A stretch of DNA of 64,000 bases from contig JAAFJU010000006.1 of assembly GCA_013298165.1 (NCBI GenBank), positions 1 through 64,000 on the forward strand, in the 5' to 3' direction. This document shows positions 7,587-17,523 of this stretch, in pieces (positions within the stretch are counted from its first letter, which is position 1; every line of letters begins with the position of its first letter). The notes beneath the pieces were generated by a model. The model did not search any database. It was not told where the DNA came from and worked only from the letters and a program-made list of their open reading frames with translations. A program made the position numbers and the translations under genes. The stretch is from Synechococcales cyanobacterium bin31.maxbin.ball.101. GTDB taxonomy: Bacteria > Cyanobacteriota > Cyanobacteriia > Leptolyngbyales > Leptolyngbyaceae.

Positions 7587-9866
7587 TTAAACATGAGTTG
7601 TGGAGGAAATGAGGAGTCTGGGTAAGGCGAAATAGAAGGTACTGCCCTGTCCGATCGTACTTTCGACCCACAGGGGCGCGTGATGCTGCTGTAAAATGCT
7701 GCGGCAAATGGCCAATCCCAATCCTGTTCCCCCTTTTTGTCGAGAATCAGATGCATCCACTTGCTTAAAGGGTTCAAAAATGGTCACTAACTTGTCATGG
7801 GGAATGCCTCGACCCCGATCGCGAATCGCCACCAGCACCGCAGGCTGATCCAACTGAAACACCACCGGATGGCTAGAAGAGTCTGGATCTAAAATCGTGG
7901 CCTCAATGGTAATGTCAGTGTGCATTTCCGAGAATTTAATTGCATTGCTGAGGAGATTCGTCAACACTTGAATCATCCGATCGCGATCGACGGACACCAT
8001 CACCGTCGGCGTATCCAGCTTTAACTTCACCAACGCCGAATCGGCCATCATCTGCATGACATCCACCGACTCCTGCAAAACTGTAGCCAAATCACAGACC
8101 TGACGTTCCATTGTGATCTTGCCGGATTTAATTCGTTCCATATCGAGGATGTCATTAATCATCCGCACCAGCCGTTCCGTGTTTTGGGCGGCGATCGTGA
8201 CCATGCGATGGGCCTGTTCTGGGCGAGTCTGTAAAATGCCACTGGAGACCAAATCCAACGCGCCCGCAATCGAAGTCAACGGCGTTCTCAATTCATGACT
8301 GACGATCGACACGAATTCATCCTTCAGTCGATCGACTTCCCGCTGACTGCTAATATCCTGAGTAAAACAGTAATGTCCGACAAACTGCTGTTGTTCACCA
8401 TAGGCTTTCACCAGGACAATCTTCCGATCGAACGTCGTACCGTCCTTTCGCTTCGCACAGACTTCAACCTCAGCCCGATCGGTACTCATCATGGCCTGAT
8501 AAGCGCGCAGGGCGCGGGGACGATCCTCTGGCACAATGAGTTGCCACCATTCATCGCCAATTAATTCCGTTTCGTCATAGCCATTCATCTCGGCATAGGC
8601 TTGATTGACATTGATCACTCGTCCTTGAGGGTTGACCTCCACCATCCCGACTACGGCGATTTCTAAGGCTTTACTGAGTTTGACCACTGCGGCTTCTTGT
8701 AATTTTCGATCGCTGATATCACGGCCTACCCCTTGATATTCCACGACGGTCCCCGAGTCATCAAAAATGGCCCGATCGCTCCAAGACTGCCAACGCACTT
8801 CTCCAGTGGACAAAATCACCCGATGTTCATACTGCACCACGGGACAATCCACCGACAAAGACAAAAACTGCGCCTCAACCGCCGCCCGATCGTCCTCCGG
8901 GATCAAGGGGGAAAAACTCTTGCCAATCAAGTCATCCGCCGTCAGCCCAAAATAAACACAGTAGGCTTGATTCACAAAGGTCAATCGACCATCGGGCAAA
9001 AATCGGCAAATTAAATCCGTCTGGTCCTCGACGATGCCTCGATACTGTGCCTCACTTTTTTGGAGCGCAACTTCGATCGCCTTACGTTTGCGGACATCCA
9101 CTAAGGTCGATCGGCTCATGACGTAATTGCCCGCTGCATCGGTGACTGCCGTAGAATTCGCCAACACCGGAAACAGCTCTCCGCTGCGGCTCTTCAGTAA
9201 AATCTCAACTTCCTTGACGACCCCTTTTGCTTTGAGCTGATGAAATTTTTCAATCCATTTTGCTTGACTTTCCGGCGCAACAAAATCCAAAAATTGCTTC
9301 TTCCCGACGACTTCTTCGCGAGAGTAGCCCAACATTTCTAACTCGGTGTCATTGATCAAAAGCACCGTGCCATCTACGCCAATGGAATGATAACCACAGG
9401 GTGCATTGTTATAGAGGTCCTGCACGGTCAAGGTTTGGTGAATTTGGTTGTCTTCTTCTTGAGAACAGAGTGCGAGTTTGTCAGAAGCTTCTTGACAACG
9501 TTGAACCAACTCATCGATTAGGCGATCCTTCTGTTGCATCTGACGCTTTAGCAACAGCCACATCCCGACCAAGCCCAGACTAAACCCCACCCACAGAAGT
9601 AACAACCCTGGTCCAGGCGGCAAACGCCGCATCTTGGGATCCCAACTCAACGCACAAATCAAGCCCAAGACGGATATTCCTATCCAAGGCAACCCGCTCT
9701 GAGAGAACCTTGATTTTTCAGCGACAACGATCGGCATCACAGGCCCATCGGTCTGGCATGTTTTCGTCTCTTTGAGCTGCATTAAAGATTCGCTGAGGTT
9801 TTCAGGGGTCGTTTTGGGTTCAGGTTTACACCCTGAAGGCTGACAGGTAGACGATCGATCTTGCAT
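7587..9866 (-). CDS. Membrane-bound three-PAS sensor histidine kinase
   Basis: 759 residues from ATG 9866, chosen because AGGAG lies 7 nt upstream; a GTG at 9884 would overlap the previous gene. Order: a polar N-terminus; two membrane helices (about 61-80 and 87-107) separated by a short loop; three PAS/PAC domains (about 150-265, 275-395, 400-515); a HisKA domain with the phospho-His in [12 protein letters not shown]; and a HATPase with N, G1 (RDRGRGIP) and G2 (GGTGLGL) boxes. There is no attached receiver. It follows the large response regulator by 10 bp, in an evident operon. The ligand or cofactor of the PAS domains is not visible. Confidence 0.93.
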   Translation of the reverse strand: MQDRSSTCQPSGCKPEPKTTPENLSESLMQLKETKTCQTDGPVMPIVVAEKSRFSQSGLPWIGISVLGLICALSWDPKMRRLPPGPGLLLLWVGFSLGLVGMWLLLKRQMQQKDRLIDELVQRCQEASDKLALCSQEEDNQIHQTLTVQDLYNNAPCGYHSIGVDGTVLLINDTELEMLGYSREEVVGKKQFLDFVAPESQAKWIEKFHQLKAKGVVKEVEILLKSRSGELFPVLANSTAVTDAAGNYVMSRSTLVDVRKRKAIEVALQKSEAQYRGIVEDQTDLICRFLPDGRLTFVNQAYCVYFGLTADDLIGKSFSPLIPEDDRAAVEAQFLSLSVDCPVVQYEHRVILSTGEVRWQSWSDRAIFDDSGTVVEYQGVGRDISDRKLQEAAVVKLSKALEIAVVGMVEVNPQGRVINVNQAYAEMNGYDETELIGDEWWQLIVPEDRPRALRAYQAMMSTDRAEVEVCAKRKDGTTFDRKIVLVKAYGEQQQFVGHYCFTQDISSQREVDRLKDEFVSIVSHELRTPLTSIAGALDLVSSGILQTRPEQAHRMVTIAAQNTERLVRMINDILDMERIKSGKITMERQVCDLATVLQESVDVMQMMADSALVKLKLDTPTVMVSVDRDRMIQVLTNLLSNAIKFSEMHTDITIEATILDPDSSSHPVVFQLDQPAVLVAIRDRGRGIPHDKLVTIFEPFKQVDASDSRQKGGTGLGLAICRSILQQHHAPLWVESTIGQGSTFYFALPRLLISSTTHV

Positions 9867-9876
9867 CACAAGACTC

Positions 9877-12036
9877 CTAAGCACTCAGCTCCATCAGGGG
9901 ACTACGTTGAAACTCCATACCCGCAACCAAGGAGAGTTTCGCCCGATCGTAAATCGTTTGTAAAACGTCACCCCGGCGATATTCTCCAATTCCCACCGCC
10001 AAATTTGCTGTAAACGGTTCAGCATTCACAGGCACAAAGACCTGGCGTCGAAACTGATTCACAATGTCCAATAGATGATGATTCACCCCGGCTTTATCCG
10101 TCCCATACAGCACAATCACGAACTTTTCATCGCTCCACCGCCCAATTAAATCCTCCTGTCGGAAACTCGCCTTCAAAATTTTGGCGCAGCGTTTGAGCAC
10201 TTCATCTCCGCAAAGATAGCCATGGAGATCATTGATTTCGCGCAACTGGTACAGATCGACGATCGCCAGACACATGGGCTTTTCATGGCGGTGGGCAATG
10301 CGTAAAAAGGTCTCCGCTTGAGCCGTTAAGGTGCGGCGATTGGCGACTTGGGTGAGGGAATCGGTTTCGGCTAGGCTGCGGAGGAGACGCGATCGTTCTA
10401 GACGATTGAGCAGGCGGGTAATCAGTTCCGGGCCAATCACAGGCTTGCGGACAAAATCATCCGCTCCAGCGGCAAAGACTCGGTGGGTCAGCTCAGGATC
10501 CCGACTGTCGGTGAGAAATAGCACGGGCAGATCACTCCACTGCACGGTATTGCGCAGGGTTTGGCAAAGGGCCAGTCCACTCACCTCTCCCATCATGACT
10601 TCCAAAATCAACAGGTCCGGTTGGTAATTCTGAAGTTCTATCATCAAATCAGATGTGACCGGGAGTGCAACGACTTCAAAGCCCCAAGGCTGGAGCACCT
10701 GAGTTAGATTTTCAACGACGGCATCATCATCATCCAGGATCAGAATCCTCGCCTCAGAAGGTTTTCGTTCAGGAAGGAGAATTGGGATTGGGATTTCGAG
10801 GTTGCGCTGATCTAGCTCGATCAGATCCGAAACATCGGCGGGCGCTTCACAGGATTCGGGAATCAGGCCCGCTTTCAATTGAGCGGCTTTCAGCCCTTCA
10901 TCGATCGCCTGCGCGCTCATCAGTTCCAGGGTTTGACGCAGTTCTTGAACGTGCTGAGTGACGGACTCTAGGGATTGATCGCTGCCCTGACGCGCTTGGG
11001 AAAACCATTGCTCAATGTCCTTGGCCAGTTCAGAACCCCGATCGAGGGAAAACATGCCCAGGGACCCTGCTAATTTGTGGGCTGACTCTTCAGCAACTTG
11101 AATACTAGAGGCGTTCAGGAGACCTTGCTGGGCGACCGCGATCGCCTGCTCTAAATGTTCCATCCGCGTGAAGAGCTTGCCCTGGGACTGTTGCCACACT
11201 TGGGCGAGTCCAGCGGCAATGCGATCGTCCATGGCTTGAGACGCATCTCTCAACTGGGGCACCGCAGACGTTGAGCTAGAGCTTGAATTTGAGATGGAAA
11301 CCGCTAGTTCGACAGACTCAACTGATTCAGTCGATTCAGTCGATTCAGCCGCGATCGTTTCCGGTAACTTGCGGAGACGATAGCCAATGCCATAGACCGT
11401 CTCCACGGGATCGTCGGTGACTTTTGCGGCCTTTAACTTATTGCGAAGCCCCTTAACGTGCGATCGAATCGTATCTTCCGAGGGCGGTGTATCCAGCGAC
11501 CATAGATGATCAATCAACGCACTAGAGCTATAAATTCGCTGGGGATTGCGCAGGAGCAACTCCAATAGGCTATATTCTTTAGGCGTAAGTTTTAAAAGTT
11601 TCTCATGCCATCTAACTTCACAGGCATTCGGATCCAACATCAGACAGCCCCAATGCAAGGTTGGGGGCAGAGCCGACTGTCCCCGGCGTAATAATGCCCG
11701 CAGTCTGGCTAACAGTTCCTTGAGGTCAAAGGGTTTGACCACATAGTCATCAGCCCCGGCATCAAGACCTTCGATCAGGGTGGCGCGATCGTTATGGGCT
11801 GTGACCAACAGAATGGGGGTCATGCTGCCGCTCGATCGGAGTTTTTGACAAAAATGAATGCCATTCAAAATGGGCAGCATCACATCCAGCACGATCACGT
11901 CGTACTCACAGGTCATCGCATAGTCCCACCCCATGCGGCCATCACTCGCCACATCTACGGTGTAGCGATGCTCGCCTAGAGCGATCGTTAAGCTCTGGGC
12001 TACGACTTCATCATCTTCGACAACCAGTACACGCAT
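9877..12036 (-). CDS. Multidomain response regulator: REC - winged helix - Hpt - REC - degenerate GGDEF
   Basis: 719 residues. Receiver 1 (about 1-115, Asp in VIVLDVMLP) is followed by an OmpR/PhoB-type DNA-binding domain (about 125-225, RSHVKGLRNKLKA then YGIGYRLR). After a Ser/Glu linker comes an Hpt domain (about 270-370, His in ESAHKLAGSLG), receiver 2 (about 430-545, DLLILEVMMGEV) and a GGDEF-like domain (about 555-715). The GGDEF signature is replaced by RWSDEKFV, so cyclic-di-GMP synthesis is unlikely; the NRR and cysGDEVL segments remain. The same domain order occurs in cyanobacterial hybrid regulators. It leads an operon with the PAS kinase. Confidence 0.9.
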   Translation of the reverse strand: MRVLVVEDDEVVAQSLTIALGEHRYTVDVASDGRMGWDYAMTCEYDVIVLDVMLPILNGIHFCQKLRSSGSMTPILLVTAHNDRATLIEGLDAGADDYVVKPFDLKELLARLRALLRRGQSALPPTLHWGCLMLDPNACEVRWHEKLLKLTPKEYSLLELLLRNPQRIYSSSALIDHLWSLDTPPSEDTIRSHVKGLRNKLKAAKVTDDPVETVYGIGYRLRKLPETIAAESTESTESVESVELAVSISNSSSSSTSAVPQLRDASQAMDDRIAAGLAQVWQQSQGKLFTRMEHLEQAIAVAQQGLLNASSIQVAEESAHKLAGSLGMFSLDRGSELAKDIEQWFSQARQGSDQSLESVTQHVQELRQTLELMSAQAIDEGLKAAQLKAGLIPESCEAPADVSDLIELDQRNLEIPIPILLPERKPSEARILILDDDDAVVENLTQVLQPWGFEVVALPVTSDLMIELQNYQPDLLILEVMMGEVSGLALCQTLRNTVQWSDLPVLFLTDSRDPELTHRVFAAGADDFVRKPVIGPELITRLLNRLERSRLLRSLAETDSLTQVANRRTLTAQAETFLRIAHRHEKPMCLAIVDLYQLREINDLHGYLCGDEVLKRCAKILKASFRQEDLIGRWSDEKFVIVLYGTDKAGVNHHLLDIVNQFRRQVFVPVNAEPFTANLAVGIGEYRRGDVLQTIYDRAKLSLVAGMEFQRSPLMELSA

Positions 12037-12590
12037 AGCTCTCCGGACTTAAATCTAAAACTCACTAGAAAACCCGATCGCAATCCCACCCTTTCATTTT
12101 TACAGAAAACTTAGGCCGTCTAAGATTGTGCGACAACGAGTTATTCGTTATTAACCATCAGATGTAAAGAGCGCAGACTGCAAAGTTATCGCAAAAACCA
12201 GGGAAAACAATGTACACAGCAAACAAGAATTGGCGTCAAATGCAAAAAACGGTTTGAATAAATGCGATTTATCGATAATTAAGAAAAAATGTAGCGTTTG
12301 TTGCATTGTTAGCCTATCTGACGGAGTAAGAGAAAGAAGGTTAACTTAAACACTAGAGACAAGGATTAACTTTCTTTTTAGAATTCAGAGTTTAGAATTT
12401 ATAGCAACAGACGCGCTCTTAATCTTGGGTCTTAAATCTTGGGTCTTATTTTTTCTGCTTCAGCCCTAGGCGAGAGGCAAAAAAGAGGATATTCCTCAGA
12501 TGATAGATTTGCTGAGTAGGCCGCTTGATACGATTTGATGCGATCCTCTAGTTCCTGAGCCGTCCTGTGAGCCGTAAGTGCTGTGAAATT
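12037..12590. other. 554-bp divergent intergenic region, AT-rich, no gene seen
   Basis: It separates the divergent response-regulator operon and the kinase-like/TPR gene, so it should carry both promoters. Visible symmetries are TTATCGATAA (12269-12278) and AACGA...TCGTT near 12135. One antisense open frame overlapping its right end has no protein-like features. No convincing RNA gene was found. Confidence 0.5.
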
Positions 12591-14987
12591 ATGATTGGGA
12601 AAATTCTTGCAGACCGTTACCAAATCACCGAAGTTCGTGACTCCGGCAGGGTTTTGGTCGCCGAAGATACGCATCGTCCGGGATATCCGCTCTGTCTGAT
12701 TCAACGTCTTCAGGGGGCGGCTTCGAATCCTCAAGGGTTTCAGATCGCTAAGCTGATCTTAGAGCAGCGGGTGGAGGCGATCGGACGGTTGGGGAAATTC
12801 AGTCAGATTCCAGCCGTATTGACCTTTTTTGAGCTGGATCAAGGACTGTATCTGCTCGAAGAAATGGTGATGGGCCATCCCTTAAGTCAGGAGTTGATTC
12901 CCGGCACTCCTTGGTCTGAGGCACAGACCTGTGAGTTGATGCAGGAACTGCTAGAGATGCTCATCTACATGCATCAGCATGACGTCATTTTGAGAGGACT
13001 CCGCCCGGACAATCTGATCCGCCGCCAAACGGATGGCAAGCTTGTCATTGTCAATCTGCTACTGTTGCCAGCTCGGTCCCGTCCCCAGGTGGTCCCCACG
13101 GACAGCGCCTTGGAGGTGAGTCACATCTACATGCCTCCGGAACAGCTTCAAGGGAATCCCATTTTTAATAGCAATCTCTACTCTCTCGGGATGATTGCGC
13201 TGCAAGCCCTGACGGGACTCCCGCCCACAGAACTCCCAGAGATCAAGTCTCACTGGCACGATCGGATCAACGTCAGTCCCAAGTTCCGCGCATTGCTCGA
13301 TCGGATTCTGGCCAACGAGACCCGCGATCGATACCGATCGGCCAAGGAAACCCTGACGGCGCTGAAACAAGTCAGCGAGGAAGAGTTGCATCCCACGGAA
13401 GATAGTCCAGCGCTCTTCATTCCCACTCGGCCCCACCATCCCCCGGTTTACCACTCTCCCCAGGAAGAAACCGCCGCCATCGAGAATTTGACGGAAGATT
13501 TGGAGCGTAGCCTAACGTCCAATCTAAAACAGGATGTTCTGGCCAGTGATTTGACCAGCCATTTGACGCGCACCTCAGTCAAGCGATCGGAGGGCGATCG
13601 TACGCCAGAAGCCTATCACGACCTGCGAATCGCCGACCTTGGCTCAACGCTTGGCTCCAACCTTAGCTCAGAGCCGACGGGTTCCGAATTAGCGGCTTCT
13701 CATGCCAGCGAGCTATGTGAAAACTCAAATTCTGAATCCAACCATCACCTGAGTCGCGACTTCGCCCCCACCCCCACTGTGCTCAATCCCACGCCCCTCT
13801 CCAGTGTGATCTTGGAAACGCCCCAATCGCAACCGATCACCTCCAGCCCCTCCCATCTGCTCAACGGCCAGCCCTCGGAGCCTCAACTCCCCATCACCCG
13901 CCTCCAACCCAAACCCTGGTGGCGATCGAAACGAGTTTGGGGAGGCTTGGGCTTATTTGTGGGACTCTCCTCCCTCTTAGCTTGGCATTTCCGTCTGCCC
14001 CAAAACGCGCTATCTGCCTACCATCTGAATCAAGGTCAAGAAAAAAGCAGCCGATCGCAATATAAAGGTGCGATCGCCCAATTCAACGAATCCCTACGCT
14101 GGAATACTCAAAACTCCGGAGCCTTCTTCAGTCGGGGCTACGCCTTTTACCAACTGCGCAACTTCCGTCAGTCCCTCGACGATTTCACCCAGGTGATCAA
14201 CCTCGAACCCAGTTCAAATCTGGCCTTCAGTGCGCTCTTCTATCGCGGCAATCTGCGCATGAGCCTGGGCGATCCCCAAGGCGCGGTGCGGGACTATAAC
14301 CAAGCGCTGGAAGTGGATAGCACGGCGGCTCTTGCCTTCGTCCAACGCGGCCAAGCGGAAAATGCGCTGGGCAAATCTGGCAACGCCCTCAAAAGCTACA
14401 GCCAAGCCATCCGTCTAGAACCCAACCTGGCAGCAGCCTACCTCAATCGCTGCCTCACGAAATCCAATCTGAATGACCAACCCGGTGCCATTAGCGACTG
14501 CACAGAGGCCACAGGCATCAACCCCAACCTCCTCACCGCTTATCAAAACCGAGGTCTGGCCTATCACCGGGCCGGAAACTACAAGCAGGCGATCGCCGAT
14601 CTCAACGTGGCGATTAAGCTAGACGGCGAAGATGCTACCTCTTATTACCAACGGGGCTTGATCCGGCTGGATTTGCAAGACAAAGAAGGGGCGATCGGGG
14701 ACTTCAACACGGCGATTCAGTTTAAGAGCGACCATGTGTTTGCCTACTACCAACGCGGTCTGGTTCAGGAGAAGTATGGCAATGTGGACGGGGCGATCGC
14801 CGATCTAGAGATGGCCATGAAACTTTGCGTCGAGCAGGGCATGACGGGCTGTTACCGAGATGCCCAATACCAACTCAAACGCCTTGGTAAGGGCGACATC
14901 CCCCGCGACAAACCCAAGCTCAACCCGAAAACGGATGCTATTTTCAATGAGCGCTACACGCCAGATAGCAATATTCTTTCGCCTTAA
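12591..14987 (+). CDS. Serine/threonine pseudokinase fused to a membrane span and TPR repeats
   Basis: The start MIGKILADRYQIT is the usual opening of cyanobacterial Hanks-type kinases, so I chose ATG 12591 over a GTG 24 nt upstream. The kinase fold (about 1-265) keeps the APE-like MPPEQLQG and the YSLGMIALQALTG helix. It lacks the Gly-rich loop, has no VAIK lysine (CLIQRL), replaces HRDxKPxN with LRGLRPDN and replaces DFG with VNL. A long Ser/Thr/Pro linker leads to a membrane helix (about 450-468). Then come at least seven TPRs (about 475-770), such as GAIADLNVAIKLDGED. It probably acts as a scaffold or sensor rather than an enzyme. It ends 1 nt from the convergent chorismate lyase gene. 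Confidence 0.88.
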   Translation: MIGKILADRYQITEVRDSGRVLVAEDTHRPGYPLCLIQRLQGAASNPQGFQIAKLILEQRVEAIGRLGKFSQIPAVLTFFELDQGLYLLEEMVMGHPLSQELIPGTPWSEAQTCELMQELLEMLIYMHQHDVILRGLRPDNLIRRQTDGKLVIVNLLLLPARSRPQVVPTDSALEVSHIYMPPEQLQGNPIFNSNLYSLGMIALQALTGLPPTELPEIKSHWHDRINVSPKFRALLDRILANETRDRYRSAKETLTALKQVSEEELHPTEDSPALFIPTRPHHPPVYHSPQEETAAIENLTEDLERSLTSNLKQDVLASDLTSHLTRTSVKRSEGDRTPEAYHDLRIADLGSTLGSNLSSEPTGSELAASHASELCENSNSESNHHLSRDFAPTPTVLNPTPLSSVILETPQSQPITSSPSHLLNGQPSEPQLPITRLQPKPWWRSKRVWGGLGLFVGLSSLLAWHFRLPQNALSAYHLNQGQEKSSRSQYKGAIAQFNESLRWNTQNSGAFFSRGYAFYQLRNFRQSLDDFTQVINLEPSSNLAFSALFYRGNLRMSLGDPQGAVRDYNQALEVDSTAALAFVQRGQAENALGKSGNALKSYSQAIRLEPNLAAAYLNRCLTKSNLNDQPGAISDCTEATGINPNLLTAYQNRGLAYHRAGNYKQAIADLNVAIKLDGEDATSYYQRGLIRLDLQDKEGAIGDFNTAIQFKSDHVFAYYQRGLVQEKYGNVDGAIADLEMAMKLCVEQGMTGCYRDAQYQLKRLGKGDIPRDKPKLNPKTDAIFNERYTPDSNILSP

Positions 14988-14988
14988 A

Positions 14989-15618
14989 TTACAGAGAAAT
15001 CGGCCCTAGATATTTCTCTAATTTTGGAGAAAAGACCTCATAGATCATCGTCAACGGCTGACCATGATGCCAAAACAGGTAATGTCTCCCCCAAAAAGGA
15101 CCGGGATGGTCAAAGGCGGCTGAAATCTCTTCCGAATGGCCATAGTACAGACCCTGCACATCTCGATACAGTTCGGTTCTGAGTTTGGCTAGGCTGGCCC
15201 AGATGGGGAGCGATCGGTTTTCCAGGTATTCATCGACGTGGCTTTGTTCCCACCAGGACGTCGCATAGGCGGTGCGTTCGCCGCCATTGGTGAGCCAAAC
15301 TTGACGACGTACCCGAGGACCGGGGATTTGGAGGATTTGAGGTGGGGCTTGGTCGGAGGTCTGTCCGATGGCGGACATGTCAATGAGGTCGATTTGGGTG
15401 GGGTTTCCGGTCAAAAGCTGAAGATAGCGCGTCGGAGAGCCGTCACCTAAGAGCATCATTTGCCAAGCAGGGGCGAGCTGATGGTGCGGCAACCCGGATT
15501 GGATTTGCCGATCGTCACTCTGCCACAGCAAATCCAACTGATGCCAACCGGGTGGCGGAGAGACGACCGAGAAACTCGCAGGAGGGGTTAGGGGAAGGGT
15601 GGCAGTCAAGGCAATCAC
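14989..15618 (-). CDS. Chorismate lyase family protein (Ycf21/DUF98)
   Basis: Likely removes pyruvate from chorismate to give 4-hydroxybenzoate, the head-group precursor of plastoquinone. Conserved features are WQMMLLGDGSPTRYLQLL, RRQVWLTNGGERTAYATSWW, a central SLPIWASLAKLRTELYRD and the C-terminal WGRHYLFWHHGQPLTMIYEVF. I set the start at GTG 15618 (209 residues), because the frame upstream (to TTG 15702) crosses a HIP1 hairpin and looks unlike protein. Neither start has a clear ribosome-binding site. It lies directly downstream of vipp1 on the same strand. Confidence 0.82.
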   Translation of the reverse strand: MIALTATLPLTPPASFSVVSPPPGWHQLDLLWQSDDRQIQSGLPHHQLAPAWQMMLLGDGSPTRYLQLLTGNPTQIDLIDMSAIGQTSDQAPPQILQIPGPRVRRQVWLTNGGERTAYATSWWEQSHVDEYLENRSLPIWASLAKLRTELYRDVQGLYYGHSEEISAAFDHPGPFWGRHYLFWHHGQPLTMIYEVFSPKLEKYLGPISL

Positions 15619-15648
15619 AGAAGGTAACGGTTTGTTACTTTTTATGAT

Positions 15649-15674
15649 AGCGCGATCGCCTGGACGATCGCGCT
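15649..15674. other. HIP1-based hairpin between vipp1 and chorismate lyase
   Basis: A perfect 10-bp stem, AGCGCGATCG (15649-15658) with CGATCGCGCT (15665-15674), and a 6-nt loop. There is no T-tract on either strand, so it may be a processing or attenuating structure rather than a clean terminator. Confidence 0.6.
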
Positions 15675-15703
15675 CGAACGATCGCCTTGCCTGAAAGTCC
15701 AAT

Positions 15704-16468
15704 CTACAGATTATCCATTTGTTTTTTAAGAGCCTCTAGTTCGGCGTCTACGGCTGGATTTGGAGTCGCTGCTGCACCTGAGATTTGGGGCGTTGATGCG
15801 GCGGCACTGCCACCGAGCATTTGGCTTTTCATGGCGGCGAGTTCGTCATCCACATTGCTGCCACTTTCGAGGAGTGCAAACTGCGCTTCTAAGCCTGCAC
15901 CGCCGAGTTCAGCAGCGGCAACCGATCGGGCTTCGATTTGCAGGACTTTGTCTTCCATGCGCTCGAAGGCAGCCATGGCGCTGCCTGTGTTGTTGCTGTT
16001 GATCACAGACTGAAGCTGCTCGTTGGCTTTGGCTGCTGCTGCCCGCGCTTTGAGCATGTCTTTCTTGGTCTTGGCTTCGGAGATTTTGCTCTCCATGGCC
16101 ATGAGATTTTTGCGTAACTGGTCTACTTGGGAGACTTGGGCATCCAGTTGGGTTTTGAGGGAGGCTGCGGTGTCAGAGAAGGCTTTTTTACGAACCAGGG
16201 CTTCTCGGGCGAGGGTTTCATCGCCTTTTTGCAGGGCAAGCTGAGCGCGAGATTGCCAGGTGTTGGATTCGCTGATGTTTTTCTCGTACTGCTGCTGGCT
16301 GCGCTTCTGAGCGGCGATCGCGGTGGCCACGGCCTGCTTCATATTGATCAGGTCTTCCTGCATATCCATGAGCGCTTGCTCCAGAATCTTTTCTGGATCT
16401 TCCGCCTTGCTCACCATGTCATTGACATTTGCCCGTACCAGACGGCCCACGCGATCGAACAGTCCCAT
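15704..16468 (-). CDS. vipp1: Vipp1/IM30, ESCRT-III-like membrane-remodelling protein
   Basis: PspA/IM30 family protein that forms rings and rods on membranes and is needed for thylakoid biogenesis and maintenance. The opening MGLFDRVGRLVRANVNDMVSKAEDP is the amphipathic helix H0, followed by long coiled-coil helices (about 25-215). The C-terminus (about 230-254, ending DAELEALKKQMDNL) is the extra helix that separates Vipp1 from PspA. The 254-residue length is typical. Confidence 0.94.
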   Translation of the reverse strand: MGLFDRVGRLVRANVNDMVSKAEDPEKILEQALMDMQEDLINMKQAVATAIAAQKRSQQQYEKNISESNTWQSRAQLALQKGDETLAREALVRKKAFSDTAASLKTQLDAQVSQVDQLRKNLMAMESKISEAKTKKDMLKARAAAAKANEQLQSVINSNNTGSAMAAFERMEDKVLQIEARSVAAAELGGAGLEAQFALLESGSNVDDELAAMKSQMLGGSAAASTPQISGAAATPNPAVDAELEALKKQMDNL

Positions 16469-16597
16469 AACTTCTTCCTTCCTGAGGGTTGAAACTTCAG
16501 TTTAGCCTTTCTCCACTAGTCTAGAAAAGTTCTGAGGAAACGACTAGGGAAATCTCTCAATTGTCGGGTAGGGATTTCAACCATGTCCTCTGAAAAA

Positions 16598-16624
16598 CCC
16601 CGCAGAATCTATGATCCTACGGGG
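16598..16624 (-). terminator. Rho-independent terminator of the glycine-zipper gene
   Basis: On the minus strand CCCCGTAGG pairs with the distal CTGCGGGG, followed directly by GGTTTTTC, giving a G/C stem and a T-run. It lies about 65 bp after the 16688-17413 gene and upstream of vipp1. Confidence 0.85.
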
Positions 16625-16687
16625 CATTATGACAGAGGTTTAAGTTGAATCTGAGAGCAGCGTTAGGTCAGTTCTAGATCAGGGCTT

Positions 16688-17413
16688 CTAGTAGGCGTTA
16701 TTGAATGCCAAAGGAGTGGCCAAACGTAGACCGAGATCCGTTTCGGAATTCACGACTAGGACTTCAGCCTTGTTCTGTCCATTGGCGAGCCAGCCGCCGA
16801 CTGCCCCTGCTGCGGTTCCGATGAGGATGTTGCCCCAGCCGATTTGGCGGTTGCCTGTGACGGCGGAGACGATCGCACCTGCACCTGCACCGATCGCAGC
16901 CCCAGTCAAGATCGATGTGGTGTTAATGCCCTTACTGATGGTTTCTTTGCGAGTGATGATATCGGTGGAGGCATCCAGGGTCATGCTGCGACCGTTGGGC
17001 ATGAGCAAGGTGCGAGCCACGAAGCGGGTGCCTTTTTCTTCTTTGCCGTCGCGGTTGGTGATGGTTGCGGGGATGAATTCACCTTCGACGGTGCTGCCTG
17101 CTGCAATCAACACACGACCATCGCTAGAGCCAATGCTGCGGGGAATGGTCAAGGTTGCAGCCATTCTTTCGTCGGGAGCAAGGACGACTTTAGGCGCTTT
17201 GGTGTAAGTCGCGGGAATCACGGCACCTGCGGCAATCCGGACGGTGCGATTAAAGACGGCGGGACGGCCTGTGTTGTATTGAGCGATCGTGGTGGGACGC
17301 GATTGAGCATCGGCGCGGAGCGTTGCGATCGGAAGTAGTCCTGTAGTCGTGACGCCCAATGCTAGAGCGAATGCAGCAGATGAACGAGCGGCGAAAGTAG
17401 TAGCAGTTTTCAT
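16688..17413 (-). CDS. Exported glycine-zipper protein (TrbI-like C-terminal region), function unknown
   Basis: 241 residues with a signal peptide (basic start, then ALALGVTTTGLLPIATL, probable cleavage after ADA). The central part (about 45-160) alternates beta-type strands and mentions of basal-value motifs such as AAGSTVEGEF and TRFVARTLLMPNGR. The region about 170-215 is a glycine zipper (GAAIGAGAGAIVSAVTG and GTAAGAVGGWLANG). Cyanobacterial relatives are often labelled conjugal transfer protein TrbI, but no conjugation genes are nearby. An envelope role is the most that can be said. Confidence 0.75.
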   Translation of the reverse strand: MKTATTFAARSSAAFALALGVTTTGLLPIATLRADAQSRPTTIAQYNTGRPAVFNRTVRIAAGAVIPATYTKAPKVVLAPDERMAATLTIPRSIGSSDGRVLIAAGSTVEGEFIPATITNRDGKEEKGTRFVARTLLMPNGRSMTLDASTDIITRKETISKGINTTSILTGAAIGAGAGAIVSAVTGNRQIGWGNILIGTAAGAVGGWLANGQNKAEVLVVNSETDLGLRLATPLAFNNAY

Positions 17414-17523
17414 GATTTGTTTTTTCCTGTGTGAGTGCTGAACCTGAATCCCTTGACCGCCTAGATTTTAAAAAGGTTCCCAAAAAGTTTTGGTTGAGTT
17501 CAGGTTTAGGTCTCGGGCGGGTT

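Noticed and set aside
10000-10330. Active diguanylate cyclase domain
   Set aside because: The signature GGDEF is replaced by WSDEK; catalysis is unlikely.
12432-12734. A 100-codon minus-strand frame overlapping the start of the pseudokinase gene
   Set aside because: It overlaps clear coding sequence and has no recognisable features.
16688-17413. Conjugation (TrbI) protein
   Set aside because: Only the glycine-zipper part resembles TrbI-labelled relatives; no other conjugation genes are nearby.
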